Shown here piece after piece: positions 43,509 through 53,910 of a DNA stretch of 64,000 nucleotides (within the stretch, counting starts at the first letter, position 1; each line of letters starts with the position of its first letter). This DNA is from Pomphorhynchus laevis (Eukaryota > Acanthocephala > Palaeacanthocephala > Echinorhynchida > Pomphorhynchidae). Location of the stretch: positions 1 to 64,000 of the forward strand of contig WNNJ02003698.1 in NCBI GenBank assembly GCA_012934845.2, read 5' to 3'. The position numbers and the translations under genes were made by a program. The notes under the pieces are model-generated. The model made no database searches. It saw only the letters and a list, made by a program, of their open reading frames with translations, and was not told the origin of the DNA.

Positions 43509-44683
43509 AAGAGTTTCAATAACCTAGACTTATTTTAAGGTCTGAGAAGTGATTGGACCAGATATGCCGAGGCTGGAGTTAGTGTTGATTTTTTGTTTTT
43601 CGACCTCATCAAAGCATTTGATCATATATACTATGATGTTCTCCTTATTACGCTGGAACAGTACGGCATTCGAGGAACCCTCCTAAATTGGATTAACTCT
43701 TTCCATAGAAATCGGAAGATTACTGTATTGGCCAATAAACATATGTCAAAGGGAAGAACTCCTGGACGCAGTTTTCCTCAGAGATCGGTACTCAGTCCAT
43801 TGCTCTTCATTATTTACATCAACGAGCTTACTACAGCTATTTCGAGTCCATGTGGTTTATATGCCGACGACTTGAAAATTTGGCGACTAATAATCGATAG
43901 CCGAGATCCAATGATACTCTAGAGAGACATTGATAATATTAAGGTATGGTGTAATCAACGGGGACTAGTATTAAACCCCGATTAGTCAAAACATATGCGC
44001 ATCGGACATCTACACATCAATTCGTCATATACAATTGACGGAAGAGAAATTGAAACAGTTCCCCAATTTCAAGAGCTTGGAGTGATCGTAAATAGAAGCT
44101 TATCAACTATCCCACATACCAGTCACACAGTTGCTAAATGCCGTCGAATTTTAGGACTTATTAGAAGGATAATTGGCCAGCTTGACGAATCCAGTTTTAA
44201 GTTAATTTACAATGCTTATGTCTTATCTTTAATGAGATACGCTTAACCTGCCCGCAACCCTCAAACTACGACAGAGATAAACCTGTACGAATCCATATTA
44301 CGCAAGGCCACACATCTTGTACCCAGCCAACTCAAGCTCTCATTCATTTTTCGACTCCACGCACTTGGTGTGGCCACAGTGAAGAAATCTCTAAAGTCAT
44401 ATAATGTTTGTGTGGACAACGCTTAATGTTCAAAAAGGGCAGAGGAAACATGTTTGTCGTAAATTGTTCGAACTTCGAAATTCAAACAGATTGAGGGGAC
44501 ATCACCCCACGTTAAAGACCAAAATTAGTCCACGAAGAAGATTTAACACAATTGTCAACCGAACGTGGAAAAGCTGGAATAAGCTACCAAGTCAAGTGGT
44601 TTCGGCCTCCAGTATTTTGTCCTTCAAGAGAAGTCTAAATAATGTACTAACATAACAATCGAATTTTCATTGATATTTGTTTT

Positions 44684-45004
44684 TTACCCTGTACCCAGCC
44701 TGTACGAGATATACGCTCTTTTGCTGCTGTTGTATTTAATAATAATGACTGTATTTGATGATAAATCCTTGTAAGCGAAGGCAAATGGATATCTGCTGTA
44801 TTCATCAATGACACTAAGGATATATCGTGTATTGTTAGAAGCAGGGAGGATCAAGCAAGAATCCAGCAAATCAGTATTCTCATAATATAAGACATTTGGA
44901 GTTATAGTAGGCCACATATTCTCACCGAAATTTATTAGAAGTTTGCTCCATCCTGCATCATAATATCGAATGAAAGTAAATAGGGGAATGATCCGTTCAT
45001 CCAT
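44684..45004 (-). mobile_element. Ty3/Gypsy-type integrase fossil fragment
   Basis: Short minus-strand remnant with the integrase-core motif VIDEYSRYPFAF typical of LTR retrotransposons. Only about 100 residues remain, no long terminal repeats are visible, and the element is broken. Old fragment. Confidence 0.7.
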
Positions 45005-45084
45005 GTCGCAGTAGTCAGTGTTTTTTCTTTCTTATCTTTTTTCTCGTTCTGGTTAATTGTACGAATTTAATGTATTACTTTAAT

Positions 45085-45785
45085 AATAATACAAATTTAT
45101 TTAACGTGGCAAATGCGTGTCAGCTGCACGCTTACAAGTCCACTAACAAAAAATGAAAAAGTCAAGCAGATAAATTGTTTAAATGGGATCGGATTTGTCG
45201 CTTGAAACAAGGCAGGGAAGTTGATAGGCGTATATGAATGGGCAGATGATTCCACGATAGAGGAGCAGCCACTAGGAAGGAGCGGAATCCAAAGGAGGTA
45301 GAGTAGTTTGGGACATGTAAAATAAGGGAATTACAGGAACGCAAGGAACAGTAAACAGGACGAGAATTATCAAGAAAAAGAAGGTTGAGAAATGAAGGGG
45401 TATTAAAAGTTACAAAGCAGAAAGTAACGAGAAGAAGACGAATTTGAACACGACAATAAATTGTAGGCAAATCGAGAGAAACAAGCTTGTAGGATGTATG
45501 ATCAAAACGACGATAACGGAGGAGAATTCGGACGGCTGCGTTGACGATGCGTTGTAGGGGAAGAAGAGTGGATTTAAGTGAGTTGGAAAATAGACTAAGA
45601 CAATAATCGAGTCTAGAAAAAAGGTGAGAAGATATGAGAGTCATGCAAGAAGGGAAATCGATTAATCTACGAACTTGACGGAGGTTGCGGAGTATCAAGG
45701 TGGATGAGCGTACTTTATCTCTAACGAAAGGTTTAAGTGAAAGTCGGTTGTCGAAATGGAAGCCTAGAAAAACGTAATTATCAAC
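45085..45785 (-). mobile_element. LINE Y copy Y4, 3' fragment
   Basis: Minus strand. Post-RT region (NYVFLGFHFDNRLSLKPFVRDKV near 45760) through the C-terminus (LNNLSA at 45162) and the 3' stem-loop at 45112-45130. One open frame across the fragment. At 45785 it meets LINE Z4 head to head at a breakpoint within both coding regions. Confidence 0.85.
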
Positions 45786-45958
45786 TGGAATCAGCTCCCT
45801 CTCGACGTCCGCCGCGCTCCCTCCTTTATCACATTCAAATACCTTCCTCGTTCTCACCTTCTCGACACATGACTTAGATTTCTGTTTTTTTTGTTGTGGT
45901 CATGTAAGCGTGTGCTGGCACGCATTTGCCACGTAAAAATAAATCCTTTTTAGTGTTT
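45786..45958 (+). mobile_element. LINE Z copy Z4, extreme 3' end
   Basis: Last coding bases (WNQLPLDVRRAPS equivalent), then ACATGACTTAG and the 3' stem-loop GCGTGT-GCTG-GCACGC near 45907, ending TAAATCCTTTTT. Confidence 0.82.
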
Positions 45959-46312
45959 TGGTATCAAGTCATTCACAAATATGTTCAATAAAATAGGCGA
46001 CAATACTCCTACCCGCGGAATTTCACACTTTACCTTGCAAATGCTCGTCATGATCCCCTCGCTTATAATTCTGTGTTCTGTCTATGAGATTATCCTGTAT
46101 CCACTTAAACAATCCAAAGCGGTAATGTGGTACTTAACTTGCGAATCAATATATCGTGATCAATTCTATCAAATGCTTTTGTAAAATCAAGATGAATCAT
46201 TCTCACATCCAATTTCCTGTCTACTGCACTTAAAACACTATCATATATCCTGATCAAAACATTGTTAGTGGACTCGGTTGGTCTATATGGAAACCGATCA
46301 TCATCAAAAAAA
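45959..46312 (-). mobile_element. Fragment of another CR1/Jockey-like LINE RT
   Basis: Minus-strand reading gives RPTESTNNVLIRIYD then HLDFTKAFDRIDHDILIRKL and remnants of the next motifs with stops. It is the RT finger/palm start of a LINE not closely matching X, W, Y or Z. Both ends are cut by neighbouring LINEs. Confidence 0.7.
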
Positions 46313-46551
46313 ATTAAGACCTTAAACCCACACTTTTAGATCAGCCAGCATTCAGAAAAATTTACAACTGTTCAAGCAAATTTCAATAAATTAACATACA
46401 ATCGTCCAGCTTTCAGACTGGTTCAAACTATCTTGATAATTAACTACATACAATCTAATATACATACAATCAAAGCACTGAGCAACAAGAAACCGATACG
46501 GGACGGACCGATTTACGACCGACGTTCACGAATCAAACGACTATATACAAA

Positions 46552-47340
46552 TGGATCGGAAAAAACAAAAGTCTCAAGTTTCCAACCATGTCGAGTCCAA
46601 CACTGATGTTAGAGATGTTTCCAATGTATCGGAACAACAAATCCTTTGTTCAAACAATGATTGTCACACGTGGGTAAGTATTTGGACTTCAGAATCCCAG
46701 GCATCTTGCCTTGCAGACAACAAATTCTAATGTGGCTACTGTTCTACTAAGATGATAAATACAATAAGGAGTGAAATAAAGTCACAAGACAAATATAGTC
46801 TCCAACAGACTAATCCGCAAACTTTCCAATAAACACATATCAACATTCAACACGTCAACTCAAACTGCCCCCGTCGACTCAAACTGCCCCCGTAGTTTAT
46901 AATGTACTTTCTCCACTTACCGACCCTGCCTCCATATACACTTCCTGTTCCATGTTATCTTCACTCCCCGACAACCCCCGTCCCGTGCTTCCCGTCTCGT
47001 TTCACAATAATTTGCATCCATCAATCAAAATCACATCCACCAACCTCCACGATCCTTCCACTCCTAAACTTTCCTCACATAGCTTGCCACCCTCTTTATT
47101 ATCATTATCCTCTGTCTCCTGTCGTCAAACAAATTCCCTCCAAATCATCAACTACCAGCTCTTCTATCGTGATCTAACCCACTCACGTCAGTCGTCCTTC
47201 TTTACGAAAGCGCTTTCCTTCTCGCAATCGTTGCGTCATCGTCACCAATATCACTCCTTCCAACTCCATATCTCCACAAGCACGTCTCGACCACGATGTT
47301 TCCGCCTTCAGATCCATCCTCTCGTCTATTGTTCTTGCGG
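46552..47340 (+). pseudogene. LINE Z3 ORF1, broken
   Basis: ATG at 46552 gives MDRKKQKSQVSN, then the finger CSNNDC-x-TW ... C ... F, a stop, and CGYC, homologous in layout to the Z2 ORF1 finger but divergent in the N-terminal residues. The Ser/Thr/Pro-rich tail continues at 46952-47344 in another frame. Two stops at least. Confidence 0.65.
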
Positions 47341-47689
47341 ATAAACCATCCTTTTTCAAGGACATTTCTCCTGTCGCATTCATCCGTCTAAACAAATCTT
47401 CTCATTATAATTCTTCCCAGCCCCCTCTGCTAAAAATTGTTTTCAAGCATTGCTCTCATGCGTCTTATGTCCTCTCTCAACGATTTAAACTCATAACGTC
47501 TTCAAACACTCGAATTTTTCCCGATCGCACCCCTCTGAAATCGCACAGTTCTATTCTGCCGGCATCGAAAAACGCCGTCGCGAGAAAAACAGCGAAACAT
47601 AACTCTCCATCCGAAACATAGACGGAAATTTTCAAGTTGTCGACACACGTCTCAAAATTCAATACCGGTCCATCTCCTCTATGTGTCTT

Positions 47690-50540
47690 CTCCACAAGAC
47701 TCTTTCGCCACCACACACGGTTTCTGCCTCGGCCTCCTCAACACTAGATCTATTCCCAATAAATCCGAGCTTATCCTCAACCTATTCACCAAGCAATCCA
47801 TCGATCTCCTCTGCCTCACCGAATCCTGGCACTGAGATTCCAACGACCTTTCCATTCGCCGTCTGTTCTCTGCCGGTTGCTCCCTAGTCGAATCCGCTCG
47901 CCCCCTCAGCTCATGCCCTTCTAAATTCTCTAATCATGGCGGCATCGTCGCATTCGCGCGTCACCCCACTTCTCTTCGCAAAATCAATCCCTCTTTCAGT
48001 CCTTGTTCTTTTAAATCGCTCACTTGTAGTTATTCTAACCCGATCACTCTAGATCTCGCCATTGTATACCGTCCTGGTTCATCAGCTCCTACAGCCTTAT
48101 TTTTTACCGAACTCGCTGTCCTCCTTTCTCATTGTTCTTTGTCCTCAATCCCTTCACTCGTTCTAGGCGACTTCAATATCCACCTAGACCGCCCCTCTTC
48201 CACGGATTCCATCCGGTTCATCAACATTCTATCCAACTACAAATACAAACTAATCTCCACTACCCCCGCACACATACTTGGTGGGGCACTCGACATCATC
48301 GCCGTTCATGATCATTTTGCTGCCTACACCTCACTGTCCATCTCTGATCCTGGTCTATCCGATCACTTTCTCAGAACCCTTGATCTCATTCGCAACCACA
48401 CCCCTCCTCACACACCTACAATCCTACTTCGCCCTTGGAGAAATCTTGAACTCTTCCTTCTCCGCTCTGCCTTACTCAAATCGTCTCTATCATTACCCAC
48501 AATATCATATTCATCTCCTCACGATCTCGCCTTTCTTTTCGACGCTGAACTCACATCCACTCTCGATATTCTCTTGCCCTTCAAGTCTCACCCACACCGT
48601 CGCTTGCACCGTGCCCCATGGTTTGACATCCAATGCCTACTCTCAAAGCGTCGACTCCGTCATGCTTTTCGAGTCTATCACCGCTCTCTCAGACGTGATT
48701 TCCGCTCGATCACTCCGTCTTTCCGTGATACCTATCTTGCTCTTCGCCGGTCTCATCTCAACCTACTACGTACCAAATACAACTCATTCTGCCAGCATTA
48801 AATCATCACTTCATTCAACTCTAAGACTCTCTGGCATACTTTTAACTCAATCCTTGCTCGCTCCTCTTCGCCGTGCAACATCAATGCAAATGATTATTCG
48901 TTATTTCTCCATACTAAAGTATCCACGTTGCTCTCTCACACCCCGGTCTCCATCCTATCCTACTCTGCCCCGCCTAACCTCATCCTTCCGGAATTCTTTC
49001 ATCTTCTCCCTGTCTCACCTTCTGAATTCTCATCTGTCCTCATGTCCTTGCCCAACAAAACCTCACCTGCCGATCCCCTGCCTACTCGCATATTAAAATC
49101 CATATGCTTATCGATATCCCCGTTTCTAACAACCTTGTTTAACTCGTCCATCCGCAATCGTATATTCCCTTCACACTGGAAATCCGCAATCGTTCGTCCT
49201 CTCCTAAACAAACAATCGCTCGACCCCTGCCTTCCTTTTAGCTATCGCCCCATTTCACTACTCCCTACTCTTTCTAAGCTCTTAGTACGCCTCATATTAA
49301 TACAGATCAACGATTATCTCTCCTCATCTAATCTGTACCTTCCTTTCCAATCCGCTTTCCGCCCTAATCACTCAACATAAATCGCATGCATGAAAGTTTG
49401 CAACGACTTACTCATTTCTCGAGGCAAGGCTCTATACAGTGTTCTCGTCTCCCTCGACCTTTTTTCCGCATTTGACATTGTCGACCACTCCGTTATCCTT
49501 TATCGCCTTCGTTATGATTACGGCTTTTCTTCCTCTTGCGTAGCATGGTTTGCCTGATATCTATCCAACCGTTCCTTTCGCGTCTGTTCTAATTCATCAT
49601 CTTCTCCTCCCATCCCTATATTTTGCGGCGTCCCACAAGGTTCTGTCTTAGGTCCCCTGCTTTTCTCTCTTCTGCTTGGCAATCTCTCTCCGTTTATCAA
49701 ACCTTACTCTTTTAACGTCATGAAATACTCCGATGACATCATCATATATGCTCATGCATCCGCACATCGCATACACGATATCGGCATTTCTGCTTCCAAC
49801 TGTCTTTCTTCTATCTACAAACGTCTCTCCAATCTCCATCTCGTTCTAAACCCCGACAAGTATAAAATAATGGGGATCCTCCCCCGTAAATTAAACATAT
49901 ATCCTCCCACTGTATCTTTTGCCTCATCGATCATCTCCATAGTACACAATCTCACTTTATTAGGCTTCCATTTCGATGATCACCTTTCCATTAAACCCTT
50001 CATCTGTGACAAGGTCCGCTCGTCTAACTTAATTCTCCGTAACATTCGCCGTATCCGCCCCCTTATCGACTTCCGTTCTTGTGTGTCTCTTCTTTAAACT
50101 TTTTTTTTCTAAAATCGATTACTGCCTTAGCCTTTTCGCCAATTCTCCAAAATCCATCATCCTACCCCTACAACGAATAATCAACACCGCCGTTCGAGTG
50201 CTCTTTCGTCTCCGTCGCTTCGACCACACATCCACATATTTTGCCCAACTCTCCTGGCCCACCATCCACATCCGCATCAAACTCCGCCTTCTCGTTACTT
50301 TTCGTCTCATCGTTGTCGGTTCCCCATTGTTCATCAACCTTCGTTTCTTAGACGATACTCGCCCCACCTCGCTATCGCTTCGTTCCTGTCATACCCTCTT
50401 ACTCCACGTTCCTAATTACTCCAACAACTACGGTCTCCGATCCTTCCTCGTCGCCGCCTCACTCGCCTGGAAATCAACTCCCTCTCGACGTCCGTCGCGC
50501 TCCCTCTTTTATCACATTCAAACACCTCCATCGTTCACAC
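47690..50540 (+). pseudogene. LINE Z3 ORF2, broken
   Basis: Endonuclease motifs (LLNTRSI region near 47735, LGDFNIHL near 48160, DPGLSDHF near 48350), RT motifs (YRPISLLPTLSKLL near 49240, FDIVDHS near 49470, GVPQGSVLGPLLF near 49630, YSDDIIIYAHA near 49725, with Tyr-Ser for Tyr-Ala) and the C-terminal block to about 50540. Frame changes or stops occur in every kilobase. No activity expected. Confidence 0.82.
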
Positions 50541-50639
50541 CTTCTCGACACCTGATTCACAGTTTTGTTTTGTTGTTGTCATGTAAGCGTGCGCTGGCAC
50601 GCATTAGCCACGTTTAAATAATAATAATTTTTTTAAGAA

Positions 50640-51470
50640 AATCTTGATAATGTGGCTTTATTAAATTTAGTAAAAATCACTCTATCAATCTAACAACTAT
50701 AGAAATTGGTGATATGGGCCGCACATTATCTATTTTGACCCCATCAGATCCTTTTGAAACTTGCTATATTAGCATTTTTTAGCCTGTCAGGCTCAACGCT
50801 TTTTCGAAAACTTTTAGATAAATAACTCGACAGAATTGGGGATAATCCTGTAACGAATTCTTTGACCAATCATGCTGATATACCAGAGCCGACTGCTTTA
50901 CTAGGATTTATCTTATGAATTAGTTAGTTCACATCTATATTGATTATAGTTGGAACATCAAAGTATCTAAGTTAAAACAGCTTAGCTGTTTCAGTTGTTG
51001 GAATCCTACTGAACTAGTTGAATCGTTACGGTACGACATAGGAGCGGTAAGTACTCTTTTTTGGAAACCACTCTATCAGATCTTCCAATATAAATATTTA
51101 ACTTATTAAATAAACGGCATATTCTGATACACGACCACTACGAAAAGTTTATCTCATTGATTTTGGATGTCTTCAATAACTAGAATTATCTAGCATTGAT
51201 CATCATTGTATATCCTTACTATTCTTTTCGGTAAAAATGATCCTGTTGCCCACTTTAATGTGTCCTTAATCAATGACAAGGCATCACTTAAGTTTTTCAA
51301 CTTAAGTCTTCGTCAGCGTTGTAATATGTTAATTGTTATTTTAGATAGTTAATTAAGCTTTCAGATAGTTAAGCTTAACAATCTGAAATTTATATGAATT
51401 TTCTATCTCTTATTATGGAGAAGTTAAAATCAACAAAATATTATTAAAAATAAATTTAAACTATTATCAA
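50640..51470. other. AT-rich region with no gene recognised
   Basis: 830 bp without a long ORF or motif I can name. It lies between LINE Z3 and Penelope-like 3' ends and may be old mobile-element sequence. Confidence 0.35.
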
Positions 51471-52497
51471 AATTTGTTATGGATAATAAATAATATGCTT
51501 TGAATTAGACTAAGGTACACTAAATAATCAAATTTCATCAGCGGAACACGTCACTAGCGCGTGTTTGGCTTTACTGCTATGTAAAGGTCCAAGAATATAA
51601 TATGATACCTGATAGCATGGCAGTTTCTCTTGATGACATCTAATCCTTATTCTTATACATCGTATGTTATTTATTAGTCAATTCGTAAAAATTGATTTTT
51701 ATTTTAAATTCCAATACCATATAATATTAAATATAATACATTAATGAAATTTTAAGAATTGCAACAATACGTCATGAGCATGTATTTGGCCCCCTGCATG
51801 TTTAAACCATAAATAGGGTGCCGAAATCTTGTTATTTCAAGTTATCTTAATGTAAAATATGTACATGAGCATTAATACATACCATATAATATTAAATATA
51901 ATACATTAAATAATGAAATTTTAAGAATTGCAACAATTTGTAATGATATTGGCCTTTCTTCAAAATCATTTAAATAATTTAATAGATACATATTTTAAAC
52001 TAGGTTACTATAAAAATAACATCAAGCAGAAAATAGTAAAATATATAAATCAACACAATAATATAAAGAATAAATTTAAACTCTTAAGTGGCAAATTTTT
52101 ATGGATGGATAATAAATAATATACTTTGCATTAGAATAAGATACTAGATAGTTATTTCAGAGGAAATACATCATTAGCATGTATTTGGCCCCGCTGCTAT
52201 GTTGGGTAGAGGAGTTAGGGGCCGAAACCTGATAGCATAGCAGTTCCTCCTGATGACCTCTAATTCTTATTCTGATACAACGTCTGTTATTTATTAGTCA
52301 ATTCATAAAAATGACGTTTATTTTAAATTTTATTTTTTATTTTTTATTTTTATTTTTATTTTTTAACTTGATTTAAATTATAGAAAATCTAAAAACAATT
52401 ATTAATTTTATTATTTAATTATTAAATTTTGATTTAGCATTATTATGTTTTGTTTATTTTATAATTATATAACAATAAGTAGACTCAGTTAGCTGAT
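51470..52497 (+). mobile_element. Penelope-like element 3' ends, two or three tandem partial copies
   Basis: 51928-52119 encodes the thumb block FLQNHLNN...GYYKNN...FLWMDNK and stop, identical in end point to PLE1 (20559). The 3' UTR that follows (52120-52497) matches the reverse complement of 20196-20560. A diverged copy of the same 3' UTR lies at 51470-51720, and a further fragment at 51720-51885, so the copies are in direct tandem. Both well-preserved copies stop at the same codon with no GIY-YIG domain after the thumb. Confidence 0.75.
52130..52280 (+). ncRNA. Candidate structured RNA in the Penelope-like 3' UTR
   Basis: Two hairpins can be drawn. AAATACAT-loop-ATGTATTT starts near 52156; the diverged copy near 51545 reads AACACG-loop-CGTGTT at the same place, so bases changed on both sides while pairing was kept. 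The second is GCTGCTATG paired with CATAGCAG near 52191 and 52233. CCTCCTGATGACCTCTAATT follows. The arrangement is also present at 20400-20520 (minus). A hammerhead was considered because Penelope-like ends often carry one, but no properly placed GAAA core strand was found. Confidence 0.45.
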
Positions 52498-53142
52498 TTA
52501 ATTAGTCTACTCATCATTACAGGGTAGTATCATTAGTGTGGCCATGTAGCTGCACAACTTCGCCAGTACTTAATCATCAGTAAACCACTGAAAGGAATTC
52601 ACTAAGCGCACGTTCTTCCACCGGTGACCAGCCATACACCTGGTATGGTTTGCGTAATCAGTGGCTTCACAGGATAGCACGTGTGCTATCGTTCCTTCTT
52701 TCATCAGCTTACTAAGGTTGTTGAACAAGCAGCACACGCTTGTATAGTGATTTCAATTGAAATATAACAGTGAAATACAATTGTTTCCGCTAATCGGAGT
52801 ATTTGCCTTAGGTCAGCTCGAGCTGGCTGACCCCCTCGTTGTTGCTCATCGTACATATTGTTCAATTGACTGCGTGCTATCAAACGCCAAAGAATACGGC
52901 TTGCCCGAATGGCCAAGCTTACAGTTCTTGCCTTAGCTCGAAGCAATCAGATACAGTCATTATAAGGAATGTCTTCACTTTCCACATTTGTTTTCGTATC
53001 TAAGTATGCCATTTCGTGTTGTTCTTCCATTCCAAAATCATCTATCATGTGATACTTCGTTCGATACTTTATTATGCAGTAGTTAATGATTCTGCGATAG
53101 TAATTGACTTATAAAAATATCTAATTTATCGAACTCGAGGAA

Positions 53143-53640
53143 TCACTGTTTTATCGAATCAGAGTAGATACCGCGTATAAAAGCACCCCTTATGTATTCG
53201 TTTCTTGACTCGGTGGCTGTTACAGCTTGGAAGTTGCAATCCTTAGCCAAAGTTCGCAAAGATTGAGTAAACGATTTGATGTATTCACCACTCTTTTGCC
53301 TTCGAATTGATAGGACACAACGAGCAAAAATCTTGTTTGGAGTTTTGATATAAATCCGATCAAATACTGGCATGCATCATCATAGGCGGTGCAGTCTTCA
53401 ATGATCTAATGGACGTTGTAACCAAAGTGCATTAACAGATATTCTAGTTGATCAATGTTTTGCGTAGTTCAAAGCACATACGTAAAGTTTTGTTTGCACA
53501 ACTTGATTTTTTTTGACTTCTAGCTTATTCAGAAGATACATTGTATCGTTCAAGACGATCATTCGATCCATGTCCAATTGTCTTAGATGACTACACTTGA
53601 TTGCGATTTTCATTCAGTGACATTGTGTTGAATAAATGTT
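53143..53640 (-). mobile_element. Ty3/Gypsy-type gag fossil fragment
   Basis: Minus-strand remnant of a retrotransposon gag with the KTPNKIFARCVLSIRRQ and KDCNFQAVTA blocks typical of Gypsy-type elements. Partial, broken and old; no long terminal repeats can be assigned. Confidence 0.65.
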
Positions 53641-53792
53641 GTTATATTTCGAATGTTATGACAAACAAAAATAACCAATGAAGTCTTTATTGAACACGAT
53701 ACATCTAAATCATGTGATAAAGGTTTTAACAATAATCAAGAAATGTAAAACGAAAGTTAATAAATATAACATTGTTGTATTGAAATTCTTTC

Positions 53793-53910
53793 AAATAGAA
53801 TTGTGGCTACAGGGCCACACTGATGAAACCACACTGTGGTGATGAGTAGACAAATAGAATTGTGGCTACAGGGCCACACTGATGAAACCACACTGTGGTG
53901 ATGAGTAGAC
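53793..53910. repeat. 59-bp perfect tandem duplication
   Basis: 53793-53851 and 53852-53910 are identical 59-bp units starting AAATAGAATTGTGGC and ending TGATGAGTAGAC. They form the right end of the inverted-end element, which therefore has its terminus twice. Confidence 0.93.

Larger units (their letters stand above)
39470..43543 (-). mobile_element. LINE Z copy Z2 (L2/CR1-like), nearly full length
   Basis: Minus strand, inserted in LINE W. The 5' end at 43543 reads AGACCTTAAAATAAGTC then GGTTATTGAAACTC, the leader shared with the CXC elements. Next come two tandem-repeat blocks, ORF1 (43238-42570), endonuclease ORF2 part (42251-40818), RT part (40681-39545), the 3' stem-loop and a T-rich 3' terminus. 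About 300 bp of RT is deleted near 40640-40700, with a short duplicated GGTTGAAACAATC in its place. Little or no target duplication is visible in W. Confidence 0.88.
37591..44690 (+). mobile_element. LINE W (CR1-like), split by LINE Z2
   Basis: Endonuclease at 37591-38589, RT N-terminal part at 38892-39469, then a 4.07-kb inverted LINE Z2 insertion, then RT core from 43544 (DLIKAFDHIYYDV, FPQRSVLSPLLF, YADDLK) and C-terminal parts 43995-44246 and 44404-44655 (RLRGHHP, WNKLPSQVV). Reading continues across the insertion at the same residue (VLA then RSDWTRYAEAG). The frame has about five further breaks. A separate LINE from X with the same architecture. Confidence 0.85.
46317..50625 (+). mobile_element. 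LINE Z copy Z3, full length but decayed
   Basis: The 5' end AGACCTTAAACCC at 46317 matches the Z2 terminus. The 5' UTR holds AAAATTTACAACTGTTC and GCAAATTTCAATAAATT, nearly the same words as the E2 leader. ORF1 starts at 46552 and has a PHD-like finger. ORF2 is in pieces: endonuclease 47680-48400, middle 48400-48800, RT 48928-50097, C-terminus 50081-50540. The 3' stem-loop is at 50583-50602. At least eight breaks, for example TGA inside TESWH near 47834 and TAA near 49378. A 20-bp segment near 46860 is duplicated. Confidence 0.85.
52505..53910. mobile_element. Element with inverted ends, containing a retroelement fossil
   Basis: The left end GTCTACTCATCATTACAG (52505) is matched by the reverse complement of the right end at 53893-53910 (CTGTGGTGATGAGTAGAC); similarity extends about 50 bp with roughly three quarters of bases matching. 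No transposase is seen between. Non-autonomous DNA transposon with terminal inverted repeats is the simplest reading; the inside includes a Gypsy-type gag remnant. Confidence 0.45.

Noticed and set aside
52130-52280. Hammerhead ribozyme in the Penelope-like 3' UTR
   Set aside because: CTGATGA is present near 52247, but the only GAAA strands nearby do not give stem II in register; pairing AGAGG with CCTCT would leave the core one base short. Kept only as a candidate structured RNA.
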